A stretch of 64,000 nucleotides of DNA, taken from positions 774,758 through 838,757 of the forward strand of contig JALMLS010000064.1 of assembly GCA_038496445.1 (NCBI GenBank), written 5' to 3'. The notes beneath the pieces were generated by a model. The model was not told the DNA's origin, did no database searches, and saw only the letters and a program-made list of their open reading frames with translations. This DNA comes from Trichosphaerium sp. ATCC 40318. Taxonomy: Eukaryota > Discosea > Flabellinia > Trichosidae. Each line of letters begins with the position of its first letter. The first letter of the stretch is position 1. Positions 44,310 to 55,672 of this stretch are shown here, piece by piece. A program made the position numbers and the translations under genes.

Positions 44310-46076
44310 ATGCTCGTTGTAGGGTTGATGAGGTTAGAATATTAATAAACTATGTTAAACTGCTTAAAAACGCTAGTGGCACCTCAGTGGATGGTATCGA
44401 CGCGGTTGTGGCATCAATTAGTGAGAGGTTAGTTGGTAAAGGGACAATTCGTTACGAAATTAAGACTAAAGCGTTTCAAACGTATCCATGGCCAAATAAA
44501 ACGCGAGAGGTGAAGTTTATAGCTTTACTTAGTACATAACTGACAGATGGGGGCATGTAGAAAATATTTTCTCTCTTCACGGAAGCAGGAAGCAACTCAC
44601 AAGCAATATGTCAAGCAAACTTTGAATTGGCGAAAGTTTTTGCTGACACTTCTTTGTCTATTATTAAAGAAGCTGGATTACAGCCTAAGGATATAGCTCT
44701 CATAGGTATGTACTGTGTAGTACCTCGTTGTAGGTGTGATAGTCATAAACACCTCTAGGATCACATGGACAGACAATTTGGCATGATTTTGATCAAAGCA
44801 CTAAGGAAGTATCTAGCACTCTTCAAATCGGTAGGAAAGTTTTGTTTGTTGTATGCTAAAATAGTTGATTAGGTGACCCTTCAGTTATTGCACAGTTAAC
44901 TGGTATAAATCTTTATAAAGCACGTAGTGAAGTCTCATTTTTTTTTAATTATTAGGCATCACGTGCATTGGTGATTTTAGGGTTGCAGATGTTGCAAAAG
45001 GTGGACAAGGAGCTCCACTTACGTCTGTGTTTGACTATCTCGTATTGAGACCAAAATCAGGCAAATTTCGTGCAATACAAAACATAGGTAATGTGGAAAG
45101 CCAAAGGCTCTAATAGTGATGTCGGATTCTAGGTGGTATGGCAAACGTCACATTTGTACCTCCAGAAACGAACAAAGAGTGCAACCCTAGTAAGGTTTTC
45201 CCCAGAAAGATCGACAGATAGAACTCACGCTCTTAAAGTTGCTTTCGATACTGGTCCAGGAAATGTTCTATTAGATTGGCTTGCAACCAAAATATCAAAT
45301 GGAGAAAAAAGATATGATAAAGATGGTGAAATAGGAAAACAAGGAACAATATCCAGTACGTTGCTTATACCTTAAATATTCTAAACAATCATAGATGATT
45401 TACTTGAACATATGCTATCCAATCCATACTTTGATATGGACCCTCCAAAGACAACAGGACGAGAACTCTTTGATAGCAAGGTAAAGAGTATTTTTATCCA
45501 AATCACAAGTACTTAGTCTTTTATTTTAAGCTTGCTGAAGAATGGTTGTTAAAGTCTCAAGAGCTTAATATGAGTAATGAAGATTACATGGCAACACTAA
45601 CTGAGGTAAAGAGTAAAGAAGTTGCACGTGATATTTTTTATATTAAGCTATTTATAGCTCACAGCGAAATCGATCGCTTTGGCATATAAGAAATGGTGTT
45701 CTCCTTTAGGTGTTATTGGTGATGTAGTAATAGGTGGTGGAGGTGCATCTAACCCATTTCTAATGGAAAGACTTCAATTCAATCTCAAAGAATACTGTAA
45801 CAAAGATGTTGCTTTAAAGTCACATGAGGTATAACACACGTTTTCTTGGTTTTTTTTGCTGGGTGAATTATAACTAAAACCGTTCAGGACATTGGTATTG
45901 ATAGTGACGCTAAAGAGGCTCTTGTGTTTGCTCTTTTGGCTTATTTGACAGCTAAGGGTAGAAATGGAAACGTGCCTTCGTGCACTGGTGCTAAGGGAGC
46001 TTGTATTCTCGGTAAAATTGCTCCAAGTGCAAATTTTGTCAGTGTTGTGCTTTCTTCAAACAAGCAAAGTTATTGA
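44310..46076 (+). CDS. Anhydro-N-acetylmuramic acid kinase (AnmK family)
   Basis: Matches AnmK, which opens and phosphorylates 1,6-anhydro-MurNAc to MurNAc-6-phosphate in peptidoglycan recycling. Motifs in order: [20 protein letters not shown] (across an intron), [60 protein letters not shown] and [19 protein letters not shown]. All signature blocks are intact, so the enzyme is probably active. The ATG at 44310 matches the usual family start; an in-frame ATG at 44223 would add 29 residues. About ten introns, one of only 28 bases (near 45190), show it is a resident nuclear gene and not contamination. A phagotroph could use it on sugars from ingested bacteria. Confidence 0.9.
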
Positions 46077-46108
46077 ATAAACACATTTGCTTTACTTTAC
46101 TATTTAGT

Positions 46109-49100
46109 TTAACAAGCAAGAAGTGCACATAGTTCGGCACATCTAGCTGCTAGCCAATCTTTATGTATTAGAGAATCTAACCATTCTTTTGGTAAACTAC
46201 TGTAACCCATCCTACAGCCCATTAAAGCGCCAGCGACAACTGCATTTCTATGCAAAGTTAAGGAAAACAATAGAACAAGTTACACAACAAAAAAAAGAAG
46301 CAGTTGAAAAGATACGAATCAGCATCTCCAGCTTCTAATGAAATTCGATAAATGGAGCTCTTGAAACAATGTCCTTTTCTCAAGGCTAAAAGTGCTGATC
46401 CCATAGACTTGTATGTGTAACCTACAAAGAAGCTCAGCAAAGTATAGAATACGAACTTAGGTTTTTTGGATAGTTCTCTTGTTTCTAGGATTTTTTCGTA
46501 CCTATGGAGCTTCCTTGATCCAAATCTAGTACATCGAAATCACCATACAAGTATTTTTTAAACTCAGCATAATCTAGTTGGTCCTCATCAAAGCGTTCTA
46601 AAACATGAGCCTCAACTTTTTCACAAATATCTTTCGGATTGTCGTTGCCCATTAACAAAAGTCTAATAGCTTCTGTTATTGCTAAACAACTTGCTTGACA
46701 TCTAGGGTCAACATGTGTAACCTAATAGATAGTGGATACAACAATAGTGATTCCGCTTGCAAAAGTTAAGGCCATAAACGAACTTACCTTACAAACGTCA
46801 ACTGTTTGTTTTGCTACTTTTTCTTTGTCCCAAAAACTAGGTGCACCAAGAATTGCTGTACCTAAATAGAGGATCCGTAAACGCCATAATTTAAGTAGGT
46901 GCTACATACGCATCACTGCACCATTAGCAGCACCAGATCTGTTTTGGCGTTCCCATATTGCACTAACATTAAAAACGTCAAAACGAATAAAACTCAACAA
47001 AAAACTTCACTAACGTTGCTGCTTTATGTGGGTCTTGTAGGAAATCATCGTGTCCAAGTACTCCAGAGACGGTTTTACCTATTTCAAAAAATAAACTCTC
47101 TAGAGCTCTTGCTAAGTTTATTAAAGGTACCGATGCCCATGCCTCCAGAATCTCCCATTTCGGCCATACCCTACATGAATGTTTTAGTGATAATCTATTA
47201 CCTCTATTTGTACTTCGTAAGCCCATCGTAGAAGAGACTCGGCGTATTCTTTTAAGTCAACACTTCCGCCATTTTTTAACAAGTTCATTGCAATAAGAAG
47301 CATTTGATCTGTATCATCTGTCCAGTCACCTTCCTCCCATCGTTTTCTATGTGTTTGAGATCAATTGAGCATGCTTATTCGATTCTATCTTACCTATGAG
47401 GATCTCTGATGATCGAAGAAACTTCGAGATCTTTACCTCCATAATAAAAAAAAGCTTGCTTCTTGGATAAGAACTCTGTTGATAGTCCAACAGCATCTCC
47501 AAGCGCTGCGCCAAACACCAGGCCGAATAATTTATCTCTTAAGGCGTCGCCAGATATAGGTAGGTCTGAAGGGATATCCAAAGGTTTAATGTGGTCAATT
47601 GGAACATTAGAAACGTCAGGAAGTGGTAAGAGTTCTGATGGTTTCAAATCCTTATCGAAAAGGTAAGAACAATATCAGAACCAATTGCTTTTATCGTACT
47701 TCTGGTTCTTGACCTCTTAAGAACTCAAGAATCGATCTACCAGTGCTCATATCTTCTGAAATGATTTTTATAAGTTGCTTGGATTCAAATTTGTTCCCTG
47801 TTAGGTTCAGACGTGTGATAGATGATAAGGTTTTGAATATTTCTTCGTTAATTTTTGTTAATTTGTTGAAGCTGAGGAATAAGCTCTTGAGGTTTGTTAA
47901 GTTCACAATATCGTCAGGAATATCTTTTAAATCATTACAAGACATGTCAAGAGAAGTAAGAGATGTCATTTGAAGTATAGGCGAAGGTATTTCAGAAAAT
48001 CCAGATACTCTAAATAGCTTTTAAGTCCTTTTCAAGGTGAGATAGATGTACCTCAAAGAAATACTTTGGAGATTTGATAGGTTTACAATATCTTTATGAA
48101 TGATTGGTACGGTATTACCATAAAATTCGAGTGTAGTGAGGTTTGTCAGGAGTAAAATCTCTGGTGGAAAAGTAGTCATTTTGTTCAAAGAAAGATCCAA
48201 GTTTGTGAGGTTTGCAAGGTTTTTGAATGTATCAGGTACTGATGCTATACGAGTGCCATGTAAATTTAAATATGTCAACGATTTGCAGTGGCCTTGAAAG
48301 AATTAATACTAGAGTTAGAAGCAGCTTGAGCTTACCTATACTGTCTGGAAGCGATCTAAAAAGATTCTGGTTCAAGTTAAGTTCCTTCAAGTTCTGAAGC
48401 TGCTCGAAGTCCCCAATATCTCTTAACTGGTTGTAATGCGCTAATAGAGTAACCAAACTCTCTGGGAGTTTAGGAAGATGTGTCAATCTCATCTCGCTGA
48501 TGTTCAAGAACGTTAATTTCGACATTGTATCCAAATCTGTTGAAAACGCGAACTGTTAGTTGCCATAATGAGTACACAATCATATTTCGAACCTGGGATA
48601 CGGATAATTGCATCAGATTGGGGTAGGACATGATCTTTCTCGTCTATTGCTTGTATTGGATTGTGATGTAAATCCAAGAATGTCAAGTTTGTCAACTCTT
48701 TAATGAAATCAACATTGCGAAGCCAATTCCACGATAAGTCCAAATGTGTCAAGGAGGTAAATGATGCTAGAACAGTAGGCTCTTTCAATAGGTAGTTCTT
48801 TCGTGCTTTAAGACTTGTTAATTGTTCTTTGAGCGCTATAATTTAAGTTAACTTTCAACTAGGGTAATTGACTTTTTTTTCTGATAAAACCTGACTTAGC
48901 TCACGTGGTAAAGGCTGAACGGGTTCTGTTTACGTGCCTGATAAGTTCTCTAGTTCTGTAAGTTTGTTGTAGCTGATATCAAGAACATGTAACGCAGATA
49001 AACCACCGATGGCTTCATTTAGATTTAACAGTGCCAAACGGCTTAGATCGAGCGATTCAGAGTCCTATTAAGTGTTAGGAGTGTATGAGAGGATGTTTGT

Positions 49101-49264
49101 ACAGATTTGTTAATAATATCTATTGCGAGGGCGTATAGTGCGTTTGAACGCGCTGAGGGATCTTTAAAAAGGTCTTTTACACGTTCTTGCAATGTAGGAC
49201 GTTTTACTGGTTGAAATTGCTTCTTTTCAACGTTTACTGATTCTTTGGAGTCTTTCGCTCCCAT
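46109..49264 (-). CDS. LRR protein fused to ADP-ribosylglycohydrolase
   Basis: Two domains in one spliced frame. The N-terminus MGAKDSKESVN fits an N-myristoylation signal. Leucine-rich repeats fill about residues 60-420 (LHVLDISYNKL, LTHLDLSWNWL, LTFLDLHHNPI, LTNLDLSLNKM, LTSLDMSCNDL and LKSLFLSFNKL). The LRR part ends GQEPE and a 46-base phase-0 intron (GTACGA...GATAAG, about 47700-47655) leads to DLKPSELLPLPDVSN and the ARH domain. That domain carries GLVFGAALGDAVGLSTEF, EGDWTDDTDQMLLIAMNLL, GAANGAVMRTAILGAP and SLEAGDADSNAVVAGALMG, which contain the Asp residues that bind the two metals, so hydrolase activity is expected. The ARH part has no ATG near its start, which supports the fusion. 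The LRR part uses an apparent GC-AG intron near 48940. Confidence 0.85.
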
Positions 49265-49557
49265 TGCAGCCTATTGTTTATGTAATCTTCAAATTGAGAT
49301 ACCCGTTAGGCTAACTGACTTGAGAACTTCACAGAAACATCACTAAACAATCAAAATTAGTCATGACTTTTTGCGACTTCCAGCTCGTTTGAACACCTGA
49401 AAGACTCCGCTTAAAGCTGTAATGACATGAAATGTTACACATAACCACAAGTAACACGAACAAATATACAGTGAAGCTCTGTAGAGCAGATCTTTTTTCA
49501 ATCATACTAAGTTTAGACTAGGCTAAATACTTTATTTCAATATGAGTACTGGGTACT
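49265..49557. promoter_or_regulatory. Promoter region of the LRR-ARH gene
   Basis: 293 bases between the LRR-ARH start and the stop of the upstream PARP-like gene on the same strand. No frame of interest. No common transcript is implied, since the space allows a separate promoter. Confidence 0.35.
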
Positions 49558-50109
49558 TTATCCTATTATAAGGTTCTTACAGACGATGTCATCGTGGATT
49601 GTTGTACTACCCCCACCTCCTATTCTGATGTCGGCATTTGGGTTGTTCATCTTTCCGCGAATGTGCACGTGATTTCCTGGACTACTTGCTATTTTTACCT
49701 CAAGTATTGTTATACGGGAAGCATCTTTAACAACCCATTCCGGAAACTGTTTAGCATTCAGTCCATTCCACGCTGGGTGCATGCCGTGACAAGAATTATA
49801 GCCTTGAGATACCCAAGACCCTTGGTAATCATTTTGTTCTCCACTGAAGCGAAATTAGAAATAGAAAGGAAGAATAGTTCCGTACGGTTGAGTCTTGAGT
49901 TTACCGAGGTTAACTTGTACTTTAACGAGAAAAAGCGTTCCCTTTTGACCAGTTTGTTCAGCACGAAGCTTAGCGACTTCAATAGCGTATTGTTCAGTTG
50001 TAAGATACACACCAGGACCAAGTCTGCCTCTACTGCTTGGTCTCAACCCATTAGAGGTAATACTCGCTACGCAGTCAGCTTTTGTGCCGTGGTAAAGTGT
50101 TGTTGACAT
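49558..50109 (-). CDS. Small PARP-like ADP-ribosyltransferase (Gig2-like)
   Basis: About 170 residues, two exons, consisting of little more than a PARP-type catalytic fold. Exon 1 starts MSTTLYHGTKADCVASITSN and continues GLRPSSRGRLGPGVYLTTEQ, close to the pattern of fish Gig2 and related stand-alone transferases. The second exon begins across a GTACGG...CTTCAG intron with GEQNDYQGSWVSQGYNSCHG and contains FPEWVVKDASRITILEVKI. The H-Y-E triad of active transferases can be read: His in YHGT, Tyr in GVYLT, Glu in PEWVVKD. The C-terminal 30 residues are Gly-rich (DIRIGGGGST). It lies head-to-tail with the LRR-ARH hydrolase gene. Confidence 0.8.
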
Positions 50110-50158
50110 GTTTGAATAGCTAATTTTAACAGTAAGTTCCTAGCTCTTCTCGGCTTAA

Positions 50159-50188
50159 CAACGAGTTCCTTAAAAAAGGAACTCGTTG
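50159..50188. repeat. 13-bp perfect hairpin upstream of the PARP-like gene
   Basis: caacgagttcctt (50159-50171) and aaggaactcgttg (50176-50188) are perfect reverse complements around a 4-base A loop. It lies 50 bases upstream of the PARP-like start codon, so it would fall in the promoter or 5' leader. Confidence 0.7.
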
Positions 50189-50397
50189 ACTTCGTACTCT
50201 AATTACTTTTCGTTGTGTATTCCCCAAAAATGCGATCAATCTAGTCGAAATGTAAGTGTAGAAGGTCTTGATAGGTCATTCTCTTGACGCGGTTAGGAAT
50301 AAAGACACACTAAGTCATAAGGCCGCTTCATGAGGGCCACGTGATATCACATATAGCCACCTGAGTGGAAGTGTTGATTAACGAAGTCATTTTACTT

Positions 50398-51487
50398 TTA
50401 CAAAACAATTAGTCCTGTTACAATAAAGAGAATTGGTAGTAATCCTACAGTGACTCCACTTGAAGGTGCTGTAGTTGGCTCTGGTGTAGTTGGTTGCGTT
50501 GTTGGTGATTCCGTAAACGGCGCTATTGTTGGTGGCGGTAAAGTTGATGGAGGTTCTGTAGGAGGTGGAGTAGTTGTTGGCAAAGTAGTTGGTGGCTCTG
50601 TAACAGGTGGTTCAGTATAAGGAGGCGCTGTAGTTGGTGGTTGAGTTGTAGGCGATTGAGGATTGAGAGGCGGGTAGCAATCTCCGTAGGCAGTCTCATT
50701 AACAGCGGTCTGGTTTGTAATAGCATAGTGCGTATTAAAGTAGCTTTCTACCATCTCAATCTCTTCTGTTGTGAGAGTCCTGTTGTATACGATAATCTCA
50801 GCTACCTCCCACTGTGAACGTTGTAAAGCTGTGTCCATGTAGTTGTTGATGGTAAAGTGATCTGGATCCTCGGTTTCGCCATCAATATTATGCACTGTTA
50901 GGTTGTAGCCATTTCCTCTGTAATTTCTACGCTGGGACACAGACAATACCCAGCTGTTCCCAAATTTATCTCCTTGTGTTGTAAGCCATGCCGGGCCTCC
51001 AATCGATGGGTTTCTACCGTTGCCAGCTACACCGGACCATTGATTGACATGACCTGAGTACCAATTTGTTGGAGAGCGAGTAGTGAATATACGAGCGCGA
51101 TTTGCTGTTGTTTCGCTAGCGTATCTACAAGCAGGTTAAAGAGTGTCTCGGTATTGATTTAGGTTACCTGCTAAGTCCAAAGAATGTCATGGAGTCACCA
51201 ATGGCGCCACTAAAGACCATTGTATCTGCTGTACCGCCATACAGAGTTTGGTATATTTTCCCATTAACATACTCCTTAGGCGCTACTTTGGGCGCTCCTC
51301 GCGTCTCAGTAGAGTTGTGGCCGTTTCCAGAAACATCCACCCAAACTTTTGTAATATTATCGTATGAATCCCCTCTTAGCCACGTAAATACGCTGTCGCC
51401 TAGAGGTAAGCAGCAGCTACATGATGCTGTGGTTTGACTGATAAACAGAAACAGTGAGAGAAATAATACAACGTGACTTGTTGCCAT
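50398..51487 (-). CDS. Secreted LamG-like protein with mucin stalk and GPI-type C-terminus
   Basis: Signal peptide MATSHVVLFLSLFLFISQTT, then a lectin-like beta-sandwich: FTWLRGDSYDNITKVWVDVS (typical start of concanavalin-A/LamG-like domains), DTMVFSGAIGDSMTFFGLS, and WEVAEIIVYNRTLTTEEIEM before VESYFNTHY, the usual closing helix of this domain. A Thr/Pro-rich stalk with TTQPPTT-type repeats follows (about 100 residues, likely O-glycosylated). The end is a short hydrophobic stretch (VGLLPILFIVTGLIVL) directly at the stop, with SSG ahead of it, fitting a GPI-anchor signal more than a receptor membrane span. One intron near 51130. Likely a cell-surface or cyst-wall adhesin. Confidence 0.75.
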
Positions 51488-51794
51488 AGAGTATAGAGAT
51501 AGGTGGAATTATACAGAGAAATACTGATCCCACATTTCAGAAGCGTGTCACTTTTTGTTCACTAAACCAAAAACTACCAAACGCCATTATCTCGCTATCG
51601 CCTCCTTTGTCGCTACCGCAGTACGCTTTTTTTAGCTATTGTGACAAAGCATTTTGTTTTATTTACTACCACGGTTCAATAGCACATTTTTTCCAATATT
51701 TTGGAAATACAAAAAGTTATCACGTGGGCAACTTAACTTATTTTGTTAAGGTCATTTTGTGGTGTACATCTCGTTTTTTACAAAGTTAGCCATC
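51488..51794. promoter_or_regulatory. Divergent promoter region
   Basis: 307 bases between divergent starts of the mucin-like gene and the actin-bundling gene. CACGTG occurs at 51721. No gene seen. Confidence 0.4.
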
Positions 51795-53527
51795 ATGTCT
51801 GATATGAAAGCATTCAAAGGATTCACTTGTATGCTCCCTCACATCTACTTGACACTTACATGATTCTCTAGCAATGAACTATGCCAATCAAGGCAAAGCG
51901 TTCTTAAACGTGCGTCAAACCGCTGTATTTCACTGTAATCTCTTACGTTAACTACTAGGCTTACTGGGGCGATTGTCAGGGCACGTTAAGAGATAAATAC
52001 AGCGTATAATTTGTAATAACTTTATGCCACATTAGACAAAGCTGAAAAAGTATGGGAAATTGTCAACAAGTTCAAGGAGCTCGATCTTGATAAAGCTGAA
52101 AATGGTTGCGATCTAGATGAATTTAAGTACGCTTTATAATCATCTTAATAGCCTATTAACGCTCTGTTTTAGCGCTCACAGAGTTCTGGAGTTCTTTGGC
52201 ACGTTTTTCTAACGGTTTTGTTCACGTTTTTTTCAAAACAAGTCTCAAAGTAACTCTTGCTTACCATGCCAATAGGTGAAACCAAAACTGTAAAAGAAAT
52301 GCGAGAGGTAAGCGAATAACTTTCCTTGATTTTTAACCTTGCTTAAGTTCTTCATTTTTAGGAGCTCCTAAAGGCTGACTTGGATTTTAACAAACGATTG
52401 GCTGTCATTGAATACTGGTAATTCTTTTGGTTTTTTACGTTATCTGACGGTTTATGTAGCTTGTGGAGTAATGGAAAGACCGTCTCTGAGTTCGTAAAGA
52501 GACCACAGGTACAAACTAGTTCGATATCGTTGACTTGGAAACTGAATACTGGTTTTTTAAAAGGGAGAGAGCGATGCTATTAAAAAGGCTCAAGAAATGC
52601 TTAACCAAGTTCTTGCTGCTCTTGCTGATTCACAAGAAAAGGCAAAAATAGCTAAAACAAAACTTGCTGAAGCCATTGCCAGTGAGAAATCAGCAGCAGA
52701 GTTTGCCGCACAAGCAAAAATTGATTTGGAAGAACAAAAAGCTGCACTTGCTGAAGTTCAAGTATGTATTCGCCCACATAGATTCCACACTCACCTTTAC
52801 TAGAAACTAGAAGACGCCTACAATCAAAAAACCGAATCACTAAAAGCCAAGACCGAAAGTGGTGGTGTAGTTTCACGCAACAGAGCCAAGAACGAACTCG
52901 CCCAACACTTGGAAGGCACGTGATTATTTTTTTTTGAAACGGTTTTAGTTTTTTTCAGACTCTCGTCTCCTCTGACCTTCATATAGAGGATCCTCTACCT
53001 TTGCGTACAGCAAAAATATCTAACGAAGCTGCAACACGCAAAGCAGGTATGTTCAAAGGAGCCTTGGCAACTTACTTAAACTTGTAAAGAAAAATCCCGC
53101 GTCGCTGCTGAGGAAAGTCACGCTGCAGCTGTTCAAGCCAGAAAAGATGCAGAGGAAGCCAAAGCATCGGTAAACTTATAATTTTTTTCTTAGAGGTTGT
53201 ATACTAAACATATGAACTAGGCTGACGAAGCTGTACAAGTTATGGAGCAGAAGATGGTTGAAGCTCAAGTTCGTGTTCTTTTGGTTTTTCGTTGCTTTCT
53301 AACGTACTTTTCAGGAAGCCCTTGAAGATGCTAAAAAGACCGGAAGCGGCCAAGGAAATGTCTGGGTATGATCCGAATTACTATGTATTAAACCTCACGT
53401 TTTTTGTTTAGTGGATAGAACGTCAACTCACTGAAGCCAAGAAATACATGCCAATGGTATTACTACCCTTAACCAATCATACACTTTCTAACAATCATTT
53501 TAGAGCAAGGGAGGTATCCGTAAGTAA
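51795..53527 (+). CDS. Calcium-regulated actin-bundling protein (34-kDa ABP type)
   Basis: Matches the Dictyostelium 34-kDa actin-bundling protein. The N-terminal part has MNYANQGKAFLNAYWGDCQ and DKAEKVWEIVNKFKELDLDK, then the EF-hand-like NGCDLDEFNAHRVLEFFG. Next come TKTVKEMREELLKADLDFNK, RLAVIEY and WSNGKTVSEFVKRPQ, then a long helical region rich in Ala, Lys and Glu with NRAKNELAQHLEG. The family's closing block is GNVWWIERQLTEAKKYMPM, close to the WWMNREIEE...KKY end of the family. The helical part carries extra segments (AEKSRVAAEESHAAAVQ..., EEAKASADEAVQVMEQ), longer than in Dictyostelium. More than a dozen short introns; one seems to be GC-AG (CAG|GCACGT near 51980). Calcium is expected to reduce actin bundling. 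Confidence 0.85.
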
Positions 53528-53706
53528 TTTTATTTGGCAAATACAGAGTAATTACTGTCCGAAATAAACAAAGGTTTTGTTTTCAAGAACCCGTTCTAGT
53601 TTTTATGAGTTTTTTGATTAAGCAAGTAACTTTTTTGAGACTCCTCAAGATTGATCACGTGATTAAAAAATGCACCGAAAATAAATTAAAGTGACACAAG
53701 TATAAT

Positions 53707-55399
53707 CTATTCATTGTCATCATCATCATCATCATCATCGTCGTCACTGCCGTCCGCGCGTTCAAAGTCAGAAGAGTCGTCTTCATCATCTTCATCATCT
53801 TCATCTTCTTCGTCACCTTCGCGCAGTGGCCCACTATCGGTTGAATCAGATTCGCCATCAGAACTAGTATCGGTTGAATCAGATTCGTCATCAGAACTAG
53901 ATGAAGAAATAGAATCAAGATCTACATCACCACCTGAAAATAACTTTGGTTAGCAGGTCACGCATGAAAACTACGAAGAAACAAAACCCAAAAAAAAACG
54001 TTTGGTTACCAGACAAAATAATTTTTTTGACTTCTTCCTCTTCTTCCCATAGATGTTCAGCCTCTTCCAAAAGAGCAACCATACAGTCGTCATCACAACT
54101 AGATTTTGTAGCTTTCTTGAATAATTCATGATCACGTGCAAGTAGCTCACCCATTTTCTCTACAGCCCTATGTTCATGTCTCAATTCCTTTGAATAAAGA
54201 TGCTTCTTCTTAGCAAGAAGATCAATCTCAACTGATTTATCCAGCAAAAACTGTTCTTTCTCAGCCAACTGTTGCTGTGCCTTTTCTACCTCATCATGCT
54301 CTTCAGCTAGCTTCTTTTTAACCTTCTTAACAGCAGCACGCTTCTTTTTAAGCTTAAGTTGGAGCTTATCCAATAACTCTTTTTCTTCGAGGTACTGCAT
54401 TCGTACTTCTGAAGCTTTATTCTCCAAGTCATGTTGAGCATCCAAAACTTCTTTTAACTGAAGTGCAGCCTCATTAATAACTTTTTCAAAGCTTGCCTAA
54501 AATAATTCTACTTAGTACAAACACGTGACGAAAAAAAAATCACGTGACACATATGAAGTACCACGTGACTGGACTGAACTCATAGTACCTTCTGCTTCTC
54601 GCGCTTTTCCTCGACGGAAACGTAAATACCATGAACAATACGAACAAGCCTCCAAAGACGGAAAAGAAGAAGAACAACTCCGACTGAGTCTGCAATGAAT
54701 ATATCAAATAGTAATGATAAAGTCACAACAAACAGATCAATAACATAAAGAGGTTTTTTAAAGAAATCAATGCCAAAAGCGAAAATCAGTGATAGTAGCT
54801 CAATCTATGGTACAAGTCAAAAAAAAAAAACGGTTGATAACAAAACCATAGTAGACAAAAGAATAAGGTGTTTGTCGTACCTCGAAAACTACGAGTATAG
54901 CTTTTGATAGAGCAGAGAGAACCTCTTCGAATATCTCTACTCCTTCCGATATAAATTCAAGCTCTGATGCCTAAGCAGTACAATCAACAAAAAAAACGAA
55001 TATACTATCCCTCCTTGTTTCTCCCAAGAATTAACAATTTGCAAAAGAAAGTATATACAGACAATCCAAACTACGCTAATAAAAACACCACTACGTACAT
55101 CTATGATCTCCAAAATCTCCTCTTCGCTCTCAAAAACATATATAGTATTATTCCCACCTCCTTCATCGTCTTCTAAAAACGCTCTCTTGTTTTGACTTGT
55201 AGCATTGAAACCTTCACAAACTTCTGTTTTATTAAGTTTATGTAATTCTGCGTCTTCCTTGATCTCTGGAACACCTTCTTTAAATGTTTCTATTGACACT
55301 TCAGTAATAACTATAACCACATCCAATAAAAGCAAAAAGACGAGGAAAGACTGAGCAATCTTTGATTCCCAAAACTTGCCAGTTTGATACCGGGTGTGT
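53707..55399 (-). CDS. Voltage-gated proton channel (Hv1 type) with coiled-coil and acidic tail
   Basis: A lone voltage-sensor domain. S1 is SFLVFLLLLDVVIVITEV, with the Asp that acts as selectivity filter in Hv1. A long S1-S2 loop follows (FNATSQNKRAFLEDDEGGGN). S2 carries acidic residues, S3 is KKPLYVIDLFVVTLSLLFDI, and S4 is LLLFRLWRLVRIVHGIYVS with three gating Arg in the R-x-W-R-x-x-R pattern of Hv1. A cytoplasmic coiled coil of about 170 residues follows (ELLDKLQLKLKKKRAAVKK, EEHDEVEKAQQQLAEKEQF), as in dimeric Hv1 but much longer, and then an acidic Ser/Asp tail ending in an Asp run and NE. The first exon is uncertain: it may read ARKPKKSNNTCWA near 55490-55450, joined by a GTACGT intron. 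No ATG was fixed. Confidence 0.85.
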
Positions 55400-55672
55400 C
55401 TACACAAATGATGAATCTATGCATCTCTACATAATAACATGTGTATGACGTACGCCCAGCATGTATTATTAGACTTTTTGGGTTTACGTGCAAATAAAAA
55501 CCATTTCGAGTTAATACAAGTACCCCAAGACACTTGTTTTGAGTTATGGTAAACTATTCAAGGTATAAGAAGAGTATTTTATTGCAATAAAGACGTACGT
55601 GACCATTCGTGTTTTAAAATACGTTTTGCGGTATCTATATTCTTCTTATCTACCGGGTAATTAAGTACGTAG

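Noticed and set aside
53714-53953. Poly-Ser plus-strand frame
   Set aside because: Antisense of the acidic Asp/Glu tail of the proton channel.
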